In this document: positions 36,142-45,898 of the stretch, piece after piece
Layout of the letters: the number at the start of each line of letters is the position of its first letter
Position numbering within the stretch: position 1 is the first letter of the stretch
NCBI RefSeq assembly: GCF_030063195.1
Contig: NZ_JASISS010000002.1
Coordinates: 62,001 to 126,000, forward strand
Direction of reading: 5' to 3'
DNA from: Cryobacterium sp. PH31-AA6
GTDB taxonomy: Bacteria > Actinomycetota > Actinomycetes > Actinomycetales > Microbacteriaceae
DNA: 64,000 bases
The notes under the pieces: generated by a model
The model's input: only the letters and a program-made list of their open reading frames with translations
Databases searched by the model: none
Told to the model about the DNA's origin: nothing
Program-made: the position numbers and the translations under genes

Positions 36142-37572
36142 ATGACCGATATTCCAGAAACAGACCCGATTTCGTCGACCGCCGGCGATGCCGGCATCCG
36201 CGCCGCCGTGCTCCAAGGACTGCCATCGACGATCGCGGATCTCTGCGCCCTTGTGCGAGTGCCCTCGGTGTCCTGGGATGCCTTTGACCGCGGCCAGGTG
36301 GCCGCCAGCGCCGAGATGGTGGCCGAACTCGCCCGGGGCCTGGGCGTTTTCGACTCCGTCGAGATCAAGCAGGCCGGCGTCCCCGGCGGCACCGAACTGG
36401 GTCAGCCTGCCGTGCTCGCCACCCGGCGGGCCAGGAACGGGCGTCCGACCGTCCTTCTCTACGCGCACCATGACGTGCAGCCGCCCGGCAACGACGAGGA
36501 CTGGGAATCGCTGCCCTTCGAACCGACCGTGCGCGGAGACCGCCTCTACGGGCGCGGTGCCGCCGACGACAAGGCGGGCGTGATGGCCCACATCGCGTCG
36601 ATCCGAGCGCTCGTCGACTCGGCCGGCCCCGATTTCGACCTCGGACTCGCCCTGTTCATTGAGGGTGAAGAGGAATTCGGCAGTCGTTCCTTCGCGACCT
36701 TCCTGGAGGAGAACACCGAGGCGCTGCGCGCCGACGCCATCGTGGTCGCGGACTCCAACAACTGGGACATCGACACGCCGGCCCTGACCATCGCGTTGCG
36801 CGGCAACGTGACGTTCAGGCTCACGGTCCGCACGCTCGACCATGCCTCCCATTCGGGCATGTTCGGGGGAGCGGTTCCCGACGCGATGATGGCGACCGTG
36901 CGCCTGCTGGACACCCTCTACGCCGACGACGGCTCGGTGGCCGTGTCCGGACTGACCAGCCATGACGCCGCGACACCCGACTATTCGGAGGACCAGCTCC
37001 GTCAGGAGACCGGTCTGACAGCGGGGGTGCAGCCGATCGGACACGGGTCCGTCCTCAGCCGGATTTGGTCTCAACCGTCGATCACGATCACCGGAATCGA
37101 CGCGCCGAGCGTCGCCAACGCGTCCAACACCCTCTCGCCCGTCATCTCTGTGCGGCTGAGCACTCGGATCGCCCCCGGCCAACCGGCAGCGGCCGCGTTC
37201 ACCGCGCTGGAGAAACACCTGCGGGCCAACGCCCCGTTCGGCGCGCAGATCTCGATCGACGACGTCGACACCGGAGAGGCCTTCCTCGTCGACACCAGCG
37301 GCTGGGCTGTCACGGAGACTCGGCTGGCCATGGCAGAAGCCTGGGGACGCGAGCCGGTCGACATCGGCGTCGGCGGATCGATCCCCTTCATTGCCGACCT
37401 CGTACGCGTTTTCCCTGAGGCACAGATTCTCGTGACCGGTGTCGAAGACCCCGATTCACGGGCGCACAGCCCCAACGAATCACTGCATCTGGGAGTCTTC
37501 AAACGCTCCGTTCTCAGCGAAGCTCTCCTGCTCAACCGGCTCAATCAGAAGGTACGCCCGGAGACTCCCTGA
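36142..37572 (+). CDS. M20-family dipeptidase
   Basis: 476 aa. A dizinc peptidase that cleaves short peptides in the cytosol. Zinc and catalytic motifs: LLYAHHDVQPPG (His and Asp), GRGAADDKAG (bridging Asp), FIEGEEEFGS (catalytic Glu pair), VADSNNW, and the C-terminal AHSPNES His. An insert domain for dimerisation lies at about residues 215-390. The leaderless -10 at 36130 sets the start. The exact peptide specificity (PepV/CNDP-like) is not determined. Confidence 0.92.
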   Translation: MTDIPETDPISSTAGDAGIRAAVLQGLPSTIADLCALVRVPSVSWDAFDRGQVAASAEMVAELARGLGVFDSVEIKQAGVPGGTELGQPAVLATRRARNGRPTVLLYAHHDVQPPGNDEDWESLPFEPTVRGDRLYGRGAADDKAGVMAHIASIRALVDSAGPDFDLGLALFIEGEEEFGSRSFATFLEENTEALRADAIVVADSNNWDIDTPALTIALRGNVTFRLTVRTLDHASHSGMFGGAVPDAMMATVRLLDTLYADDGSVAVSGLTSHDAATPDYSEDQLRQETGLTAGVQPIGHGSVLSRIWSQPSITITGIDAPSVANASNTLSPVISVRLSTRIAPGQPAAAAFTALEKHLRANAPFGAQISIDDVDTGEAFLVDTSGWAVTETRLAMAEAWGREPVDIGVGGSIPFIADLVRVFPEAQILVTGVEDPDSRAHSPNESLHLGVFKRSVLSEALLLNRLNQKVRPETP

Positions 37573-37749
37573 TCGCGCCGGAGCGATCGACGACCGGATC
37601 GGGAATTTCGGAGGTGCTTTAACCGTTTACCTAGGTACAATCGCGGTGGTGAATCGTGCGTCCCAGCCCAAGGCCGGAACGTGCGACCCCACCGACAGAC
37701 AGCAGCGCCGTGACGGGACCCTACCGACGCGAAAGTAATGAGGAGCAGC

Positions 37750-38106
37750 ATGACCGACACCATCGCCACCAGCACCGCAGCCCACGGCGTGGGCCTCAGC
37801 GACACTGCCGCCCAGAAGGTTCGCAGCCTGCTTGCCCAGGAAGGCCGCGAGGACCTCCGACTGCGCGTCGCCGTGCAGCCGGGTGGCTGTTCCGGCCTGA
37901 TTTATCAGCTCTACTTCGACGAGCGCGTTCTGGAAGGCGACGCCCTCGTCGACTTCGACGGGGTTGAGGTCGTCGTCGACAAGATGAGCGTTCCCTACCT
38001 CGATGGGGCATCCATCGACTTCGAAGACACCATTGCGAAGCAGGGCTTCACGATCGACAACCCGAATGCCGGCGGAAGCTGCGCCTGCGGCGACTCCTTC
38101 AGCTGA
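37750..38106 (+). CDS. erpA: Iron-sulfur cluster insertion protein (HesB/IscA type)
   Basis: 118 aa. An A-type carrier delivering Fe-S clusters to apo-proteins. The three cluster cysteines are present: GGCSGLIYQL (about Cys47) and the C-terminal GGSCACGDSF pair. The ATG follows GAGGAG; an in-frame ATG 12 nt upstream is less well placed. The gene lies just before the cytochrome oxidase operon, whose Rieske partner protein elsewhere in the cluster needs an Fe-S centre. A strong terminator separates it from ctaC. Confidence 0.93.
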   Translation: MTDTIATSTAAHGVGLSDTAAQKVRSLLAQEGREDLRLRVAVQPGGCSGLIYQLYFDERVLEGDALVDFDGVEVVVDKMSVPYLDGASIDFEDTIAKQGFTIDNPNAGGSCACGDSFS

Positions 38107-38117
38107 TCGTTCGACCC

Positions 38118-38173
38118 CGCCCCCTGCCGGATTCCGTGCTTTGATCGCGCGTGATTCCTTCCGGCAGGGGGCG
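38118..38173 (+). terminator. Terminator after erpA
   Basis: A 13-bp perfect stem, CGCCCCCTGCCGG (38118-38130) with CCGGCAGGGGGCG (38161-38173), a 30-nt loop, then a weak T-rich TTGTCGTTT. It separates erpA from the ctaC promoter (TAGGCT at 38255-38260). Confidence 0.85.
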
Positions 38174-38319
38174 TTGTCGTTTAAAACAGCGACTGGGGGC
38201 GAATTCGTTATCCGACCGACCGCGTTCATGCACATCCCGCGGCGTCTCTCGCAGTAGGCTGTGAAACTAGAAATGCACTTCCAGTGAAGTGTCGTCGAGT
38301 CTTCCCCGAAAGGTTACTG

Positions 38320-39207
38320 GTGCGCAAAAACCATCGTCTCCGATGGGCTGCTATTCCGATCGCAGCGTCGTTGGCCATTGTTCTGTCGGGATGCACCCAA
38401 GCCCAGCTTCACGGCTTTCTCCCCGGCTTCGAAGAAGGTCAACCGGCGGTGACCAACCAGACCGACCGAATCGGCGGGCTCTGGACCACCTCCTGGATCG
38501 TCCTGCTCGTCGTCGGACTGATCACCTGGGGCCTGATCATCTGGACCGTCGTCGTCTATCGGCGCCGGAAGGGGCAGACCGGCCTCCCGGTCCAGCTTCG
38601 CTACAACATGCCGATCGAGATCTTCTACACGGTCGTACCGCTCATCCTCGTGCTGGGCTTCTTCGCCTTCACCGCGCGTGACCAGGCCGCCATCGAGGCG
38701 CGCTTCGACTCACCCGACGTGAAGATCGAGGTCATCGGCAAGCAGTGGGCCTGGGACTTCAACTATGTCAATGAAGACGTCTACTCTTCCGGCATCCAGG
38801 GTCAGCCCGATCTGGAGGGAGCCAAGGGCTCGCTGGTCGAGTCCGAAATCCCCACCCTCGTGCTCCCCGTCGGCAAAAAGATCGAATTGGCACTCGAATC
38901 CCGGGACGTCATCCACTCCTTCTGGGTCATCGACTTCCTGTACAAGAAGGACATGATTCCCGGCAAGACCAACTACATGTCGGTCATCCCGGAGCGAATC
39001 GGCACCTACTCCGGCAAGTGCGCCGAGTTGTGCGGCGAGTACCACTCCCTGATGCTGTTCAAGGTGAAGGTCGTCTCCGAAGCCGACTACGAGGCCTACA
39101 TCCAGTCGCTGCGGGTGGCCGGAAGCGTTGGCCAGCTCGACAACGGCTACAACCGCAACCAAAATCTCCCGGGCACGACCGCCCCGACGGTTCAGGAGGG
39201 CAACTAG
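38320..39207 (+). CDS. ctaC: Cytochrome c oxidase subunit II
   Basis: 295 aa. It receives electrons from cytochrome c through CuA. A lipoprotein signal peptide (lipobox VLSGC, Cys25), two membrane helices (about 55-75 and 95-115) and the external cupredoxin domain with the CuA site CAELCGEYHSLM. The GTG behind GAAAGG gives an intact signal peptide; the in-frame GTG 36 nt upstream would spoil it. It is first in ctaC-ctaD-ctaF. TAGGCT at 38255 is the likely promoter -10. Confidence 0.95.
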   Translation: MRKNHRLRWAAIPIAASLAIVLSGCTQAQLHGFLPGFEEGQPAVTNQTDRIGGLWTTSWIVLLVVGLITWGLIIWTVVVYRRRKGQTGLPVQLRYNMPIEIFYTVVPLILVLGFFAFTARDQAAIEARFDSPDVKIEVIGKQWAWDFNYVNEDVYSSGIQGQPDLEGAKGSLVESEIPTLVLPVGKKIELALESRDVIHSFWVIDFLYKKDMIPGKTNYMSVIPERIGTYSGKCAELCGEYHSLMLFKVKVVSEADYEAYIQSLRVAGSVGQLDNGYNRNQNLPGTTAPTVQEGN

Positions 39208-39210
39208 GCC

Positions 39211-40947
39211 ATGAGTACCACCACAGCTCCCACCGCCCCGACGGCTCCGGCCGCGCCCAGACGTGTTTCGGGCGTCGACCGCAAGGGCAACATCCTCGTC
39301 CGGTGGATCACCTCCACCGACCACAAGGTCATCGGGTACATGTACCTGATCACCTCCTTCGTCTACTTCTGCCTCGCCGGCGTGATGGCGCTCGTAATCC
39401 GGGCCCAGCTGTTCGAGCCCGGCCTGCAGGTCGTCCAGACGAAGGAACAGTACAACCAGCTCTTCACCATGCACGGCACGATCATGCTGCTGATGTTCGC
39501 GACGCCGTTGTTCTTCGGTTTCGCGAACTCGCTGATGCCGCTTCAGATCGGCGCGCCTGACGTCGCGTTCCCGCGGCTCAACGCGTTCTCCTTCTGGGCA
39601 TTCTTCTTCGGCAGCCTGATCGCCGTCGGCGGGTTCCTGACCCCGCAGGGAGCGGCGTCCTTCGGCTGGTTCGCCTATCAACCGTTGGCGAGCACGACGT
39701 TCTCGCCAGGGGTCGGCGGCAACCTATGGATGGTGGGCCTGGGCCTGTCGGGTTTCGGTACCATTCTCGGCGCCGTGAACTTCATCACCACGATCATCAC
39801 CATGCGCGCCCCCGGCATGACAATGTTCCGGATGCCGATCTTCACCTGGAACACGATGGTCACCTCCATCCTCGTCCTGATGGCATTCCCGGTGCTCGCC
39901 GCAGCGCTCCTCGCCGCTGCCTCCGACCGCATCTTCCTCTCCCACATCTACGATCCAGCCAACGGCGGTGCCATTCTCTGGCAGCACCTGTTCTGGTTCT
40001 TCGGGCACCCCGAGGTGTACATCATCGCCCTGCCGTTCTTCGGCATCGTGTCCGAGGTGTTCCCGGTCTTCAGCCGTAAGCCGATCTTCGGCTACAAGAC
40101 CCTGATCTACGCGACCATCTCCATTGCCGCGCTGTCCGTAGCCGTGTGGGCTCACCACATGTACGTCACCGGCTCGGTTCTGCTCCCGTTCTTCTCCCTG
40201 ATGACCATGCTCATCGCGGTACCGACCGGCGTGAAGATCTTCAACTGGATCGGCACGATGTGGCGAGGGTCGTTGACCTTCGAAACCCCGATGCTCTGGG
40301 CGCTCGGCTTCCTCGTCACCTTCACCTTCGGTGGTCTGACCGGTGTGATCCTGGCATCTCCTCCGCTGGACTTCCATGTTTCCGATACGTACTTCGTCGT
40401 GGCGCACTTCCACTACGTCATCTTCGGAACGGTCGTCTTCGCCATGTTCAGTGGTTTCTACTTCTGGTGGCCCAAGTGGACCGGAAAGATGCTCAACGAG
40501 AGCCTCGGCAAGTGGCACTTCTGGCTTCTCTTCATCGGTTTCCACACCACGTTCCTCGTGCAGCACTGGCTGGGAGTCGTGGGCATGCCCCGTCGGTACG
40601 CGTCCTACTCGCCCGAAGACGGCTTCACCTGGATGAATCAGCTCTCCACGATCGGCGCGATGATCCTCGCCGTCTCGATGATCCCGTTCTTCCTGAACGT
40701 CTACATCACTGCCCGTAGGGCGCCGCTCGTCACCGTGAATGACCCGTGGGGCTTCGGAGCGTCGCTGGAATGGGCGACGTCCTGCCCGCCGCCGCGTCAC
40801 AACTTCACCTCGATCCCGCGGATCCGGTCCGAGCGCCCTGCGTTCGACCTGAACCATCCCGAGGTGGCCATGCCCGTCGGGATCGGACCGGGCAAGGACG
40901 CCCCGGATGCCCCCACGTACGACGCAGCTTCGAACAAGGTGAAGTAA
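39211..40947 (+). CDS. ctaD: Cytochrome c oxidase subunit I (aa3 type)
   Basis: 578 aa. It holds haem a and the haem a3-CuB centre. Twelve membrane segments. The CuB/cross-linked-tyrosine motif [17 protein letters not shown] is near residue 265, HHMYVTG gives the other CuB histidines, and [10 protein letters not shown] the haem histidines near the C-terminal part. The long cytosolic tail is usual for actinobacteria. It begins 3 nt after ctaC and abuts ctaF. Confidence 0.97.
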   Translation: MSTTTAPTAPTAPAAPRRVSGVDRKGNILVRWITSTDHKVIGYMYLITSFVYFCLAGVMALVIRAQLFEPGLQVVQTKEQYNQLFTMHGTIMLLMFATPLFFGFANSLMPLQIGAPDVAFPRLNAFSFWAFFFGSLIAVGGFLTPQGAASFGWFAYQPLASTTFSPGVGGNLWMVGLGLSGFGTILGAVNFITTIITMRAPGMTMFRMPIFTWNTMVTSILVLMAFPVLAAALLAAASDRIFLSHIYDPANGGAILWQHLFWFFGHPEVYIIALPFFGIVSEVFPVFSRKPIFGYKTLIYATISIAALSVAVWAHHMYVTGSVLLPFFSLMTMLIAVPTGVKIFNWIGTMWRGSLTFETPMLWALGFLVTFTFGGLTGVILASPPLDFHVSDTYFVVAHFHYVIFGTVVFAMFSGFYFWWPKWTGKMLNESLGKWHFWLLFIGFHTTFLVQHWLGVVGMPRRYASYSPEDGFTWMNQLSTIGAMILAVSMIPFFLNVYITARRAPLVTVNDPWGFGASLEWATSCPPPRHNFTSIPRIRSERPAFDLNHPEVAMPVGIGPGKDAPDAPTYDAASNKVK

Positions 40948-41370
40948 ATGAGAGCCAACGTCAACCTGCTCTGGATTCTCTCGGGTTTCTTCGTCGTCGT
41001 CTCCGTCGCGTACACCGTGTGGGGTCTGCTTGATCCCAAGCAGCACAGCGTCGAATGGGCGGGCACCTTCGCCCTGGGGCTCTGCGCGGTCTTCGTCAGT
41101 TTTGTCGCTTTCTATCTCAGCCGGGTGCACAACGCCCAGGGCGGGGAACTCCCTGAGGACCGACTGGACGCGAACATCGACGACGGCGACCCCGAGGTGG
41201 GCTTCTTCAGCCCGTGGAGCTGGTGGCCGATCCTGCTCGCCGGCAGCGCCGCACTGCTGTTCCTCGGCCTTGCCGTCGGTGTCTGGATCTCCATCATCGC
41301 CGTGGGTATCGGCCTGATCAGCCTGGTCGGTTGGGTCTACGAGTACTACCGGGGCATGTTCGCCCGTTAG
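40948..41370 (+). CDS. ctaF: Cytochrome c oxidase subunit IV (actinobacterial CtaF)
   Basis: 140 aa, four predicted membrane helices in two pairs separated by a short acidic loop (about residues 60-85). The actinobacterial subunit IV family forms part of the bc1-aa3 supercomplex. The ATG immediately follows the ctaD stop (TAA ATG), so translation is probably coupled. Confidence 0.92.
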   Translation: MRANVNLLWILSGFFVVVSVAYTVWGLLDPKQHSVEWAGTFALGLCAVFVSFVAFYLSRVHNAQGGELPEDRLDANIDDGDPEVGFFSPWSWWPILLAGSAALLFLGLAVGVWISIIAVGIGLISLVGWVYEYYRGMFAR

Positions 41371-41399
41371 ATCCGTACCACGGCCTCGGCCATCTGCAC

Positions 41400-41429
41400 A
41401 CGGCGCCCGCGACATCGTCCGGGCGCCGT
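41400..41429. terminator. Terminator between ctaF and the convergent methyltransferase
   Basis: A perfect 10-bp stem, ACGGCGCCCG (41400-41409) with CGGGCGCCGT (41420-41429), and a 10-nt loop. It starts 30 nt after the ctaF stop and could serve both strands. Confidence 0.75.
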
Positions 41430-41461
41430 TTGCGTACCCGGAAGACGAACGGAACCAGTGG

Positions 41462-42289
41462 TCAGTCGCGGCGACGGAAGCCGAGCAGCTCGACGGCAAC
41501 GGTCACGGGGCGCTCGGCATCGGGCTCGCCCGCCAGGGTGGCGGCATCCGTGTGATGCGCCGATGGGCCCATGCCGACGAGGCTGGAGACCTGGCCGGGG
41601 TCGAGGCTGAGTATCCGGGTGGTCGCCTGACGGGTTTCCAGGACGAAGTGCGCGTCCAGGGTCGCGGCCAGTTGAGCACTCTTGTTGGCCTGCACGCCCA
41701 GGGCCAGCCCGGCGGCTCGGAGCTCCTGCAAATGCGTCTCCTGGGGCACGACGACCGCGAGAAGACCGCCGCTTCGGAGCATCCGGTGGAACTCGGAGGG
41801 ATTGCGCGGGGCGAAAACATTGAGGATGACGTCGACCGCGGCGTCGCGAACGGGAATCGGCGACCAGACGTCGGCAACCAGGCCGTCAACCTGGCCCTGG
41901 CCGGCGACCGTGCGAGCCACGGCGACGGGGGAGAGGTCCATAGCCAGGGCCCTGGTGTCCGGTAGCCGTTCGAGCACACCGCGGAGGTAGTAGCCGGTAC
42001 CGCAGCCGATATCGAGCAGCCGGGCGGGCTCTTCCCGCGCGACCAGATCACCGAGGTTGTCCCGCAGGGATTGGTACCAGCCGGCGGCCAGGAAGGTGTC
42101 TCTCGCGTCGAGCATCTCCGCGCTGTCGCCGATCAGGCGTCGGGAGGCTCCGGCCAGGGAAACGAAGCCGCGCTTATTGGCGTCGTAGGCGTGACCGTTC
42201 GCACAGAGCAGGACCAGGGTTCCCCCGGGCTCGAGGGGGAGAAAACAGATCGGGCACCGAAGCCACTCCGACAGGGTCTGGAGGGACAT
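41462..42289 (-). CDS. RlmA-type 23S rRNA (guanine-N1) methyltransferase-like protein
   Basis: 275 aa. RlmA enzymes methylate G745/G748 in 23S rRNA helix 35. The N-terminal zinc-binding segment CPICFLPL...CANGHAYD (Cys and His ligands near residues 12-34) is followed by the KRGFVSL motif. The SAM-binding Rossmann domain follows, with LLDIGCGTGYYLRGV and DLSP. Gram-positive members (RlmA-II/TlrB) can give tylosin/mycinamycin resistance, but a resistance role here is not implied. It lies between the convergent ctaF and the same-strand qcrB. Confidence 0.88.
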   Translation of the reverse strand: MSLQTLSEWLRCPICFLPLEPGGTLVLLCANGHAYDANKRGFVSLAGASRRLIGDSAEMLDARDTFLAAGWYQSLRDNLGDLVAREEPARLLDIGCGTGYYLRGVLERLPDTRALAMDLSPVAVARTVAGQGQVDGLVADVWSPIPVRDAAVDVILNVFAPRNPSEFHRMLRSGGLLAVVVPQETHLQELRAAGLALGVQANKSAQLAATLDAHFVLETRQATTRILSLDPGQVSSLVGMGPSAHHTDAATLAGEPDAERPVTVAVELLGFRRRD

Positions 42290-42319
42290 CGATGCCCGAT
42301 CTGTGGTTGAGGCTGTTGC

Positions 42320-43939
42320 CTAGTGGTGGTCGCCGTGGGACCGTTCGAGTTCCGTGGTGCCGACCGGTTCGATCCGATCCTCAAAGAACCAGCGTGACAT
42401 GCCGGCGCGGAGCTTCTGACCGGTGGTGATCTTGCCCTGCGCGTTCGGGCGAAGCATCAGCGGCTTGTAGTCGGAGTAGCTGACCAGTTTCCAGCGCTCG
42501 TACTCGTCGATCGGCTGGTGCACCTCAATGTATTCGCCGCCGGGCAGGCGAACGATTCGACCGGACTCGTACCCGTGCAGGACGATCTCCCTGTCCTTCT
42601 TCTGGAGGGCCAGGCAGACTCGCTTGGCGATGAAGAAGGCGATGAACGGGCCGACGAGAGTGAGGAACTGCATCGTGTGGATGACGCCTTCCATCGTGAC
42701 CTTGAAGTGCGTCGCGATGATGTCCGAGGATGCGGTCGCCCACAGGGCGGCGTAGAACGTGACGCCGGCCGCGCCGATGGCGGTGCGGGTCGGGGCGTTG
42801 CGGGGGCGGTCCAGGATGTGGTGTTCCCGCTTGTCCCCGGTCACCCAGGCCTCGATGAACGGGTAGATGAGCACCACGAGGATGAACAGCCCGAGCGCAA
42901 CGAGGGGGATGAGGATGTTGAACGAGAACGTGTGGTCCAGCCAGACGAATTCCAGTCCCGGCGGGATCAGTCGCAGGGCTCCGTCGGCAAAACCGATATA
43001 CCAGTCCGGCTGGGTTCCCGCGGACACGGGGGAGGGGTCGTATGGTCCGTAGTTCCAGATCGGGTTGATCGTGAACAACGACGCCATCAGCATCACGACA
43101 CCGAAGACGATGAAGAAGAAGCCGCCGGCCTTGGCCGCGTAGACGGGGAGTACCGGGTAGCCGACAACGTTCTGGTTCGTGCGGCCCGCACCGGGGTACT
43201 GGGTGTGCTTGTGCACGACGACGAACAGGAGGTGCATGGCGATGAGCGCGACGATGATCGCCGGCAGCAGCAGGATATGCAGGGAGTACAGGCGTCCGAC
43301 AATGGCCTCGCCGGGGAATTCTCCACCGAAGAGCAGGTACGAGATCCAGGTTCCGACCAACGGGATGCCCTTGACCATTCCGTCGATGATGCGCAGGCCG
43401 TTACCGGAGAGCAGGTCATCGGGGAGGGAATAACCGGTGAAGCCTTCGGCCATGGCGAGGATGAACAGGATGAAGCCGATCACCCAGTTCAGTTCGCGAG
43501 GCTTGCGGAAGGCGCCGGTGAAGTAGATCCGGAGCATGTGCAGGCCGATGGCCGCGACGAAGAGCAGCGCGGCCCAGTGGTGCACCTGGCGCATGAGCAG
43601 ACCGCCGCGGATGTCGAAGGAGATGTCGAGTGACGACGACATCGCCGCGGACATTTCGACGCCCTTCAACGGCACGAATGAGCCGTCGTATTCGACCGGA
43701 GTCATCGCAGCGCTGAAGAAGAACGTCAGGAACGATCCGGACAGCAGGATGATGACGAAGCTGTACAGCGCGACCTCACCGAGAAGGAAGGACCAGTGAT
43801 CCGGGAAAATCTTCCGGCCCAGTTCCTTGACCGCCGTCGAGATGCTCGTGCGCTCATCAATGTAGTTCGAGGCGGCGGCCGTCAGGCCGCCGGACTTCTT
43901 GGTTTCGACCAGATCAGTGGTCGTAGTTGACGTGCTCAA
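42320..43939 (-). CDS. qcrB: Cytochrome bc1 complex cytochrome b subunit
   Basis: 539 aa. It oxidises menaquinol and carries two b haems. Eight to nine membrane helices. Haem-ligand histidines occur in the helix segments around VHHWAALLFVAAIGLHMLRIY and HILLLPAIIVALIAMHLLFV (read in parts), and the Q-site motif is a variant of PEWY (QPDWYIGFADG). The long C-terminal cytosolic tail is actinobacterial. The start is TTG, supported by GGGAG 5 nt upstream and the TTGA overlap with the qcrA stop; no ATG or GTG alternative fits. Confidence 0.95.
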   Translation of the reverse strand: MSTSTTTTDLVETKKSGGLTAAASNYIDERTSISTAVKELGRKIFPDHWSFLLGEVALYSFVIILLSGSFLTFFFSAAMTPVEYDGSFVPLKGVEMSAAMSSSLDISFDIRGGLLMRQVHHWAALLFVAAIGLHMLRIYFTGAFRKPRELNWVIGFILFILAMAEGFTGYSLPDDLLSGNGLRIIDGMVKGIPLVGTWISYLLFGGEFPGEAIVGRLYSLHILLLPAIIVALIAMHLLFVVVHKHTQYPGAGRTNQNVVGYPVLPVYAAKAGGFFFIVFGVVMLMASLFTINPIWNYGPYDPSPVSAGTQPDWYIGFADGALRLIPPGLEFVWLDHTFSFNILIPLVALGLFILVVLIYPFIEAWVTGDKREHHILDRPRNAPTRTAIGAAGVTFYAALWATASSDIIATHFKVTMEGVIHTMQFLTLVGPFIAFFIAKRVCLALQKKDREIVLHGYESGRIVRLPGGEYIEVHQPIDEYERWKLVSYSDYKPLMLRPNAQGKITTGQKLRAGMSRWFFEDRIEPVGTTELERSHGDHH

Positions 43940-45009
43940 TTCCGCTCCCAGAAGCTCGGTCCAACGGGTTCAGTGAAATCGCTCTGTGCAATGAGATAAC
44001 CCTCAGAGTCGACGGCGATGGGCAACTGCGGCAGCGGGCGCTTGGCCGGTCCGAAGATGACCTCACAGTGGTTCGACACGTCGAACTGCGACTGGTGACA
44101 GGGGCAGAGGAGGTGGTGGGTCTGCTGCTCGTACAGCGCGACCGGGCATCCGACGTGGGTGCAGATCTTGGAGTAGGCGACGATTCCGTCGTACGACCAG
44201 CCCGCACGCTCCGGCAGCTCATTGAGGTCCTCCGGCTTGAGCCGCATCAGGAGAACGGCGGCCTTGGCCTTCTCCTCCAGTTTGCCGTGCTCGAGATCCT
44301 GCAGCCCCTCGGGGATCACGTGGAAGGCGGAGCCCAGGGTGATGTCAGATGCCTTGATCGGGGTGCCGGTCGGGTCAAGCGCCAGCCGGGTGCCCTTCTT
44401 CCACATGGTGTGGCTGAGCAGAGCCGCCGGGTTGTCGTCCTGCGGTCCGAGTCCACGGAAGAGGACGACGGCGGGCAGCGGGAAGGCGATGAGGGCGCCG
44501 ATCAGGCTGTTGCGGATCAGAGTGCGACGTCCGATGCCGGATTCCTCACCGGCCTCCTGGAAGATTTCGACGGCCCGCGCGCGGGTGTCCTCCGACCCGC
44601 GAACCGGGTGTCGTTCATCGATTCCCTCGTGGTCGTACATGAGGGCCTTGCCCCAGTGCACGGCCCCGATGCCGATGGCCATCAACGCGAGGCTGAGACC
44701 CAGGCCGATGAAGAGGTTGTTCGTGCGAACGGAACCCGGGTCCTCAGGAATGATCGGGAATGCCATGTACGCCGCGATGGCGAAGACACTGCCCACGATC
44801 GACAGGTAGAACAACGTGTACACGGTGCGTTCGGCACGGCGCTCCGCGCTCGGCTGGACGTCGGTCACGCGAGGGCGGTGCGGCGGGAAGCCCGGGTTGG
44901 CCACGGCGTCCCGGACGACGACGACGGTGCCTGCTGGAGCTCCCTCCTGCCCGACGCCCGACGAGTCAGCAGCGGCCAGATCCTTTCCGCTGTTATCGTC
45001 CTTGGCCAT
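43936..45009 (-). CDS. qcrA: Rieske iron-sulfur subunit of the bc1 complex
   Basis: 357 aa. Three N-terminal membrane helices (about 63-85, 98-118 and 165-187), an actinobacterial trait. The Rieske domain has C283-T-H285-V-G-C288 and C302-P-C304-H305: Fe-S ligands C283, H285, C302, H305 and the stabilising disulfide C288-C304. AAGGAG precedes the ATG. It overlaps qcrB by four bases and follows qcrC by 51 nt. Confidence 0.97.
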   Translation of the reverse strand: MAKDDNSGKDLAAADSSGVGQEGAPAGTVVVVRDAVANPGFPPHRPRVTDVQPSAERRAERTVYTLFYLSIVGSVFAIAAYMAFPIIPEDPGSVRTNNLFIGLGLSLALMAIGIGAVHWGKALMYDHEGIDERHPVRGSEDTRARAVEIFQEAGEESGIGRRTLIRNSLIGALIAFPLPAVVLFRGLGPQDDNPAALLSHTMWKKGTRLALDPTGTPIKASDITLGSAFHVIPEGLQDLEHGKLEEKAKAAVLLMRLKPEDLNELPERAGWSYDGIVAYSKICTHVGCPVALYEQQTHHLLCPCHQSQFDVSNHCEVIFGPAKRPLPQLPIAVDSEGYLIAQSDFTEPVGPSFWERN

Positions 45010-45060
45010 TGTTCTCCTTCATCGGCAGTTTCATATTCACGTTAGTCGAGACCGTTCCGG

Positions 45061-45873
45061 TCAGTTTGATTTCGCCGTGATCCACACGGTCAGGGCGACG
45101 ATCGTGCCCAGGCCGAAGATCCAGAGGAACAGTCCCTCGGAGACCGGGCCGAGTGAACCGAGCGCGTAGCCACCGGGAGAAGGGTTGTTCTCGAGGTACT
45201 TGAGGTAGGTGATGATGTCGCGCTTGCTCTCGGGGGAGATGTTCATGTCGTTGAAGACCGGCATGCTCTGCGGGCCGGTGACCATCGCCTCATAGATGTG
45301 CTTGGAGGTCACCCCGTCAAGCGCGGGAGCGTACTTGCCCTCGGTGAGGGCTCCACCGGCGCCGGCGACGTTGTGGCACATTGCACAGTTGATCCGGAAC
45401 AGCTCCGCGCCGTTGGCTGCGTCACCCTTCTCGTCGAGCAACTTGGCCTCGGGCAACCCGGGGCCGGGGGCCAGGGAGGAGACGTAAGCGGCGAGGGTGG
45501 CGATCTGCTCGTCCGTGAACTGAACGGCCTTCTTCTCCGCCTGTGGTCCGTTGACCTGCATCGGCATCCGGCCGGTGCCAACCTGGAAGTCCACCGCGGC
45601 GGCGCCGACGCCGATCAGGCTCGGCCCGCTCCCGGTTCCCTGCGCGGCCAGGCCGTGGCAGGTTGCACAGTTGGCGGCGAAGAGTTTCTTGCCCTCGCCG
45701 ATGGTCTGCTGGGAGTTGGCGCTGGTCTCGGCGCTGGCCGTGCTCGTGCTGAACGCGGCATAGGCACCGCCGGTGAACAGTAGGCCGATGGCGATCAGCG
45801 CGACGCTGGACAGAGGGTGGCGGCGGCCGGCCTTGCGTCCGCTGGGACTCTTTGGCTTCTTGATCGTCGTCAT
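45061..45873 (-). CDS. qcrC: Dihaem cytochrome c subunit of the bc1 complex
   Basis: 270 aa. It replaces c1 and c, passing electrons directly to the oxidase CuA. Two haem-c motifs: C69-A-T-C72-H73 and C163-A-M-C166-H167. The N-terminal membrane anchor is at about residues 22-41, the C-terminal anchor at about 247-266. The start is placed at the ATG that begins MTTIKK; an upstream in-frame codon adds five residues. The dihaem form fits an actinobacterial bc1-aa3 supercomplex without soluble cytochrome c. Confidence 0.96.
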   Translation of the reverse strand: MTTIKKPKSPSGRKAGRRHPLSSVALIAIGLLFTGGAYAAFSTSTASAETSANSQQTIGEGKKLFAANCATCHGLAAQGTGSGPSLIGVGAAAVDFQVGTGRMPMQVNGPQAEKKAVQFTDEQIATLAAYVSSLAPGPGLPEAKLLDEKGDAANGAELFRINCAMCHNVAGAGGALTEGKYAPALDGVTSKHIYEAMVTGPQSMPVFNDMNISPESKRDIITYLKYLENNPSPGGYALGSLGPVSEGLFLWIFGLGTIVALTVWITAKSN

Positions 45874-45898
45874 ATGCGCGTTTTCCACTTTCGAATGT

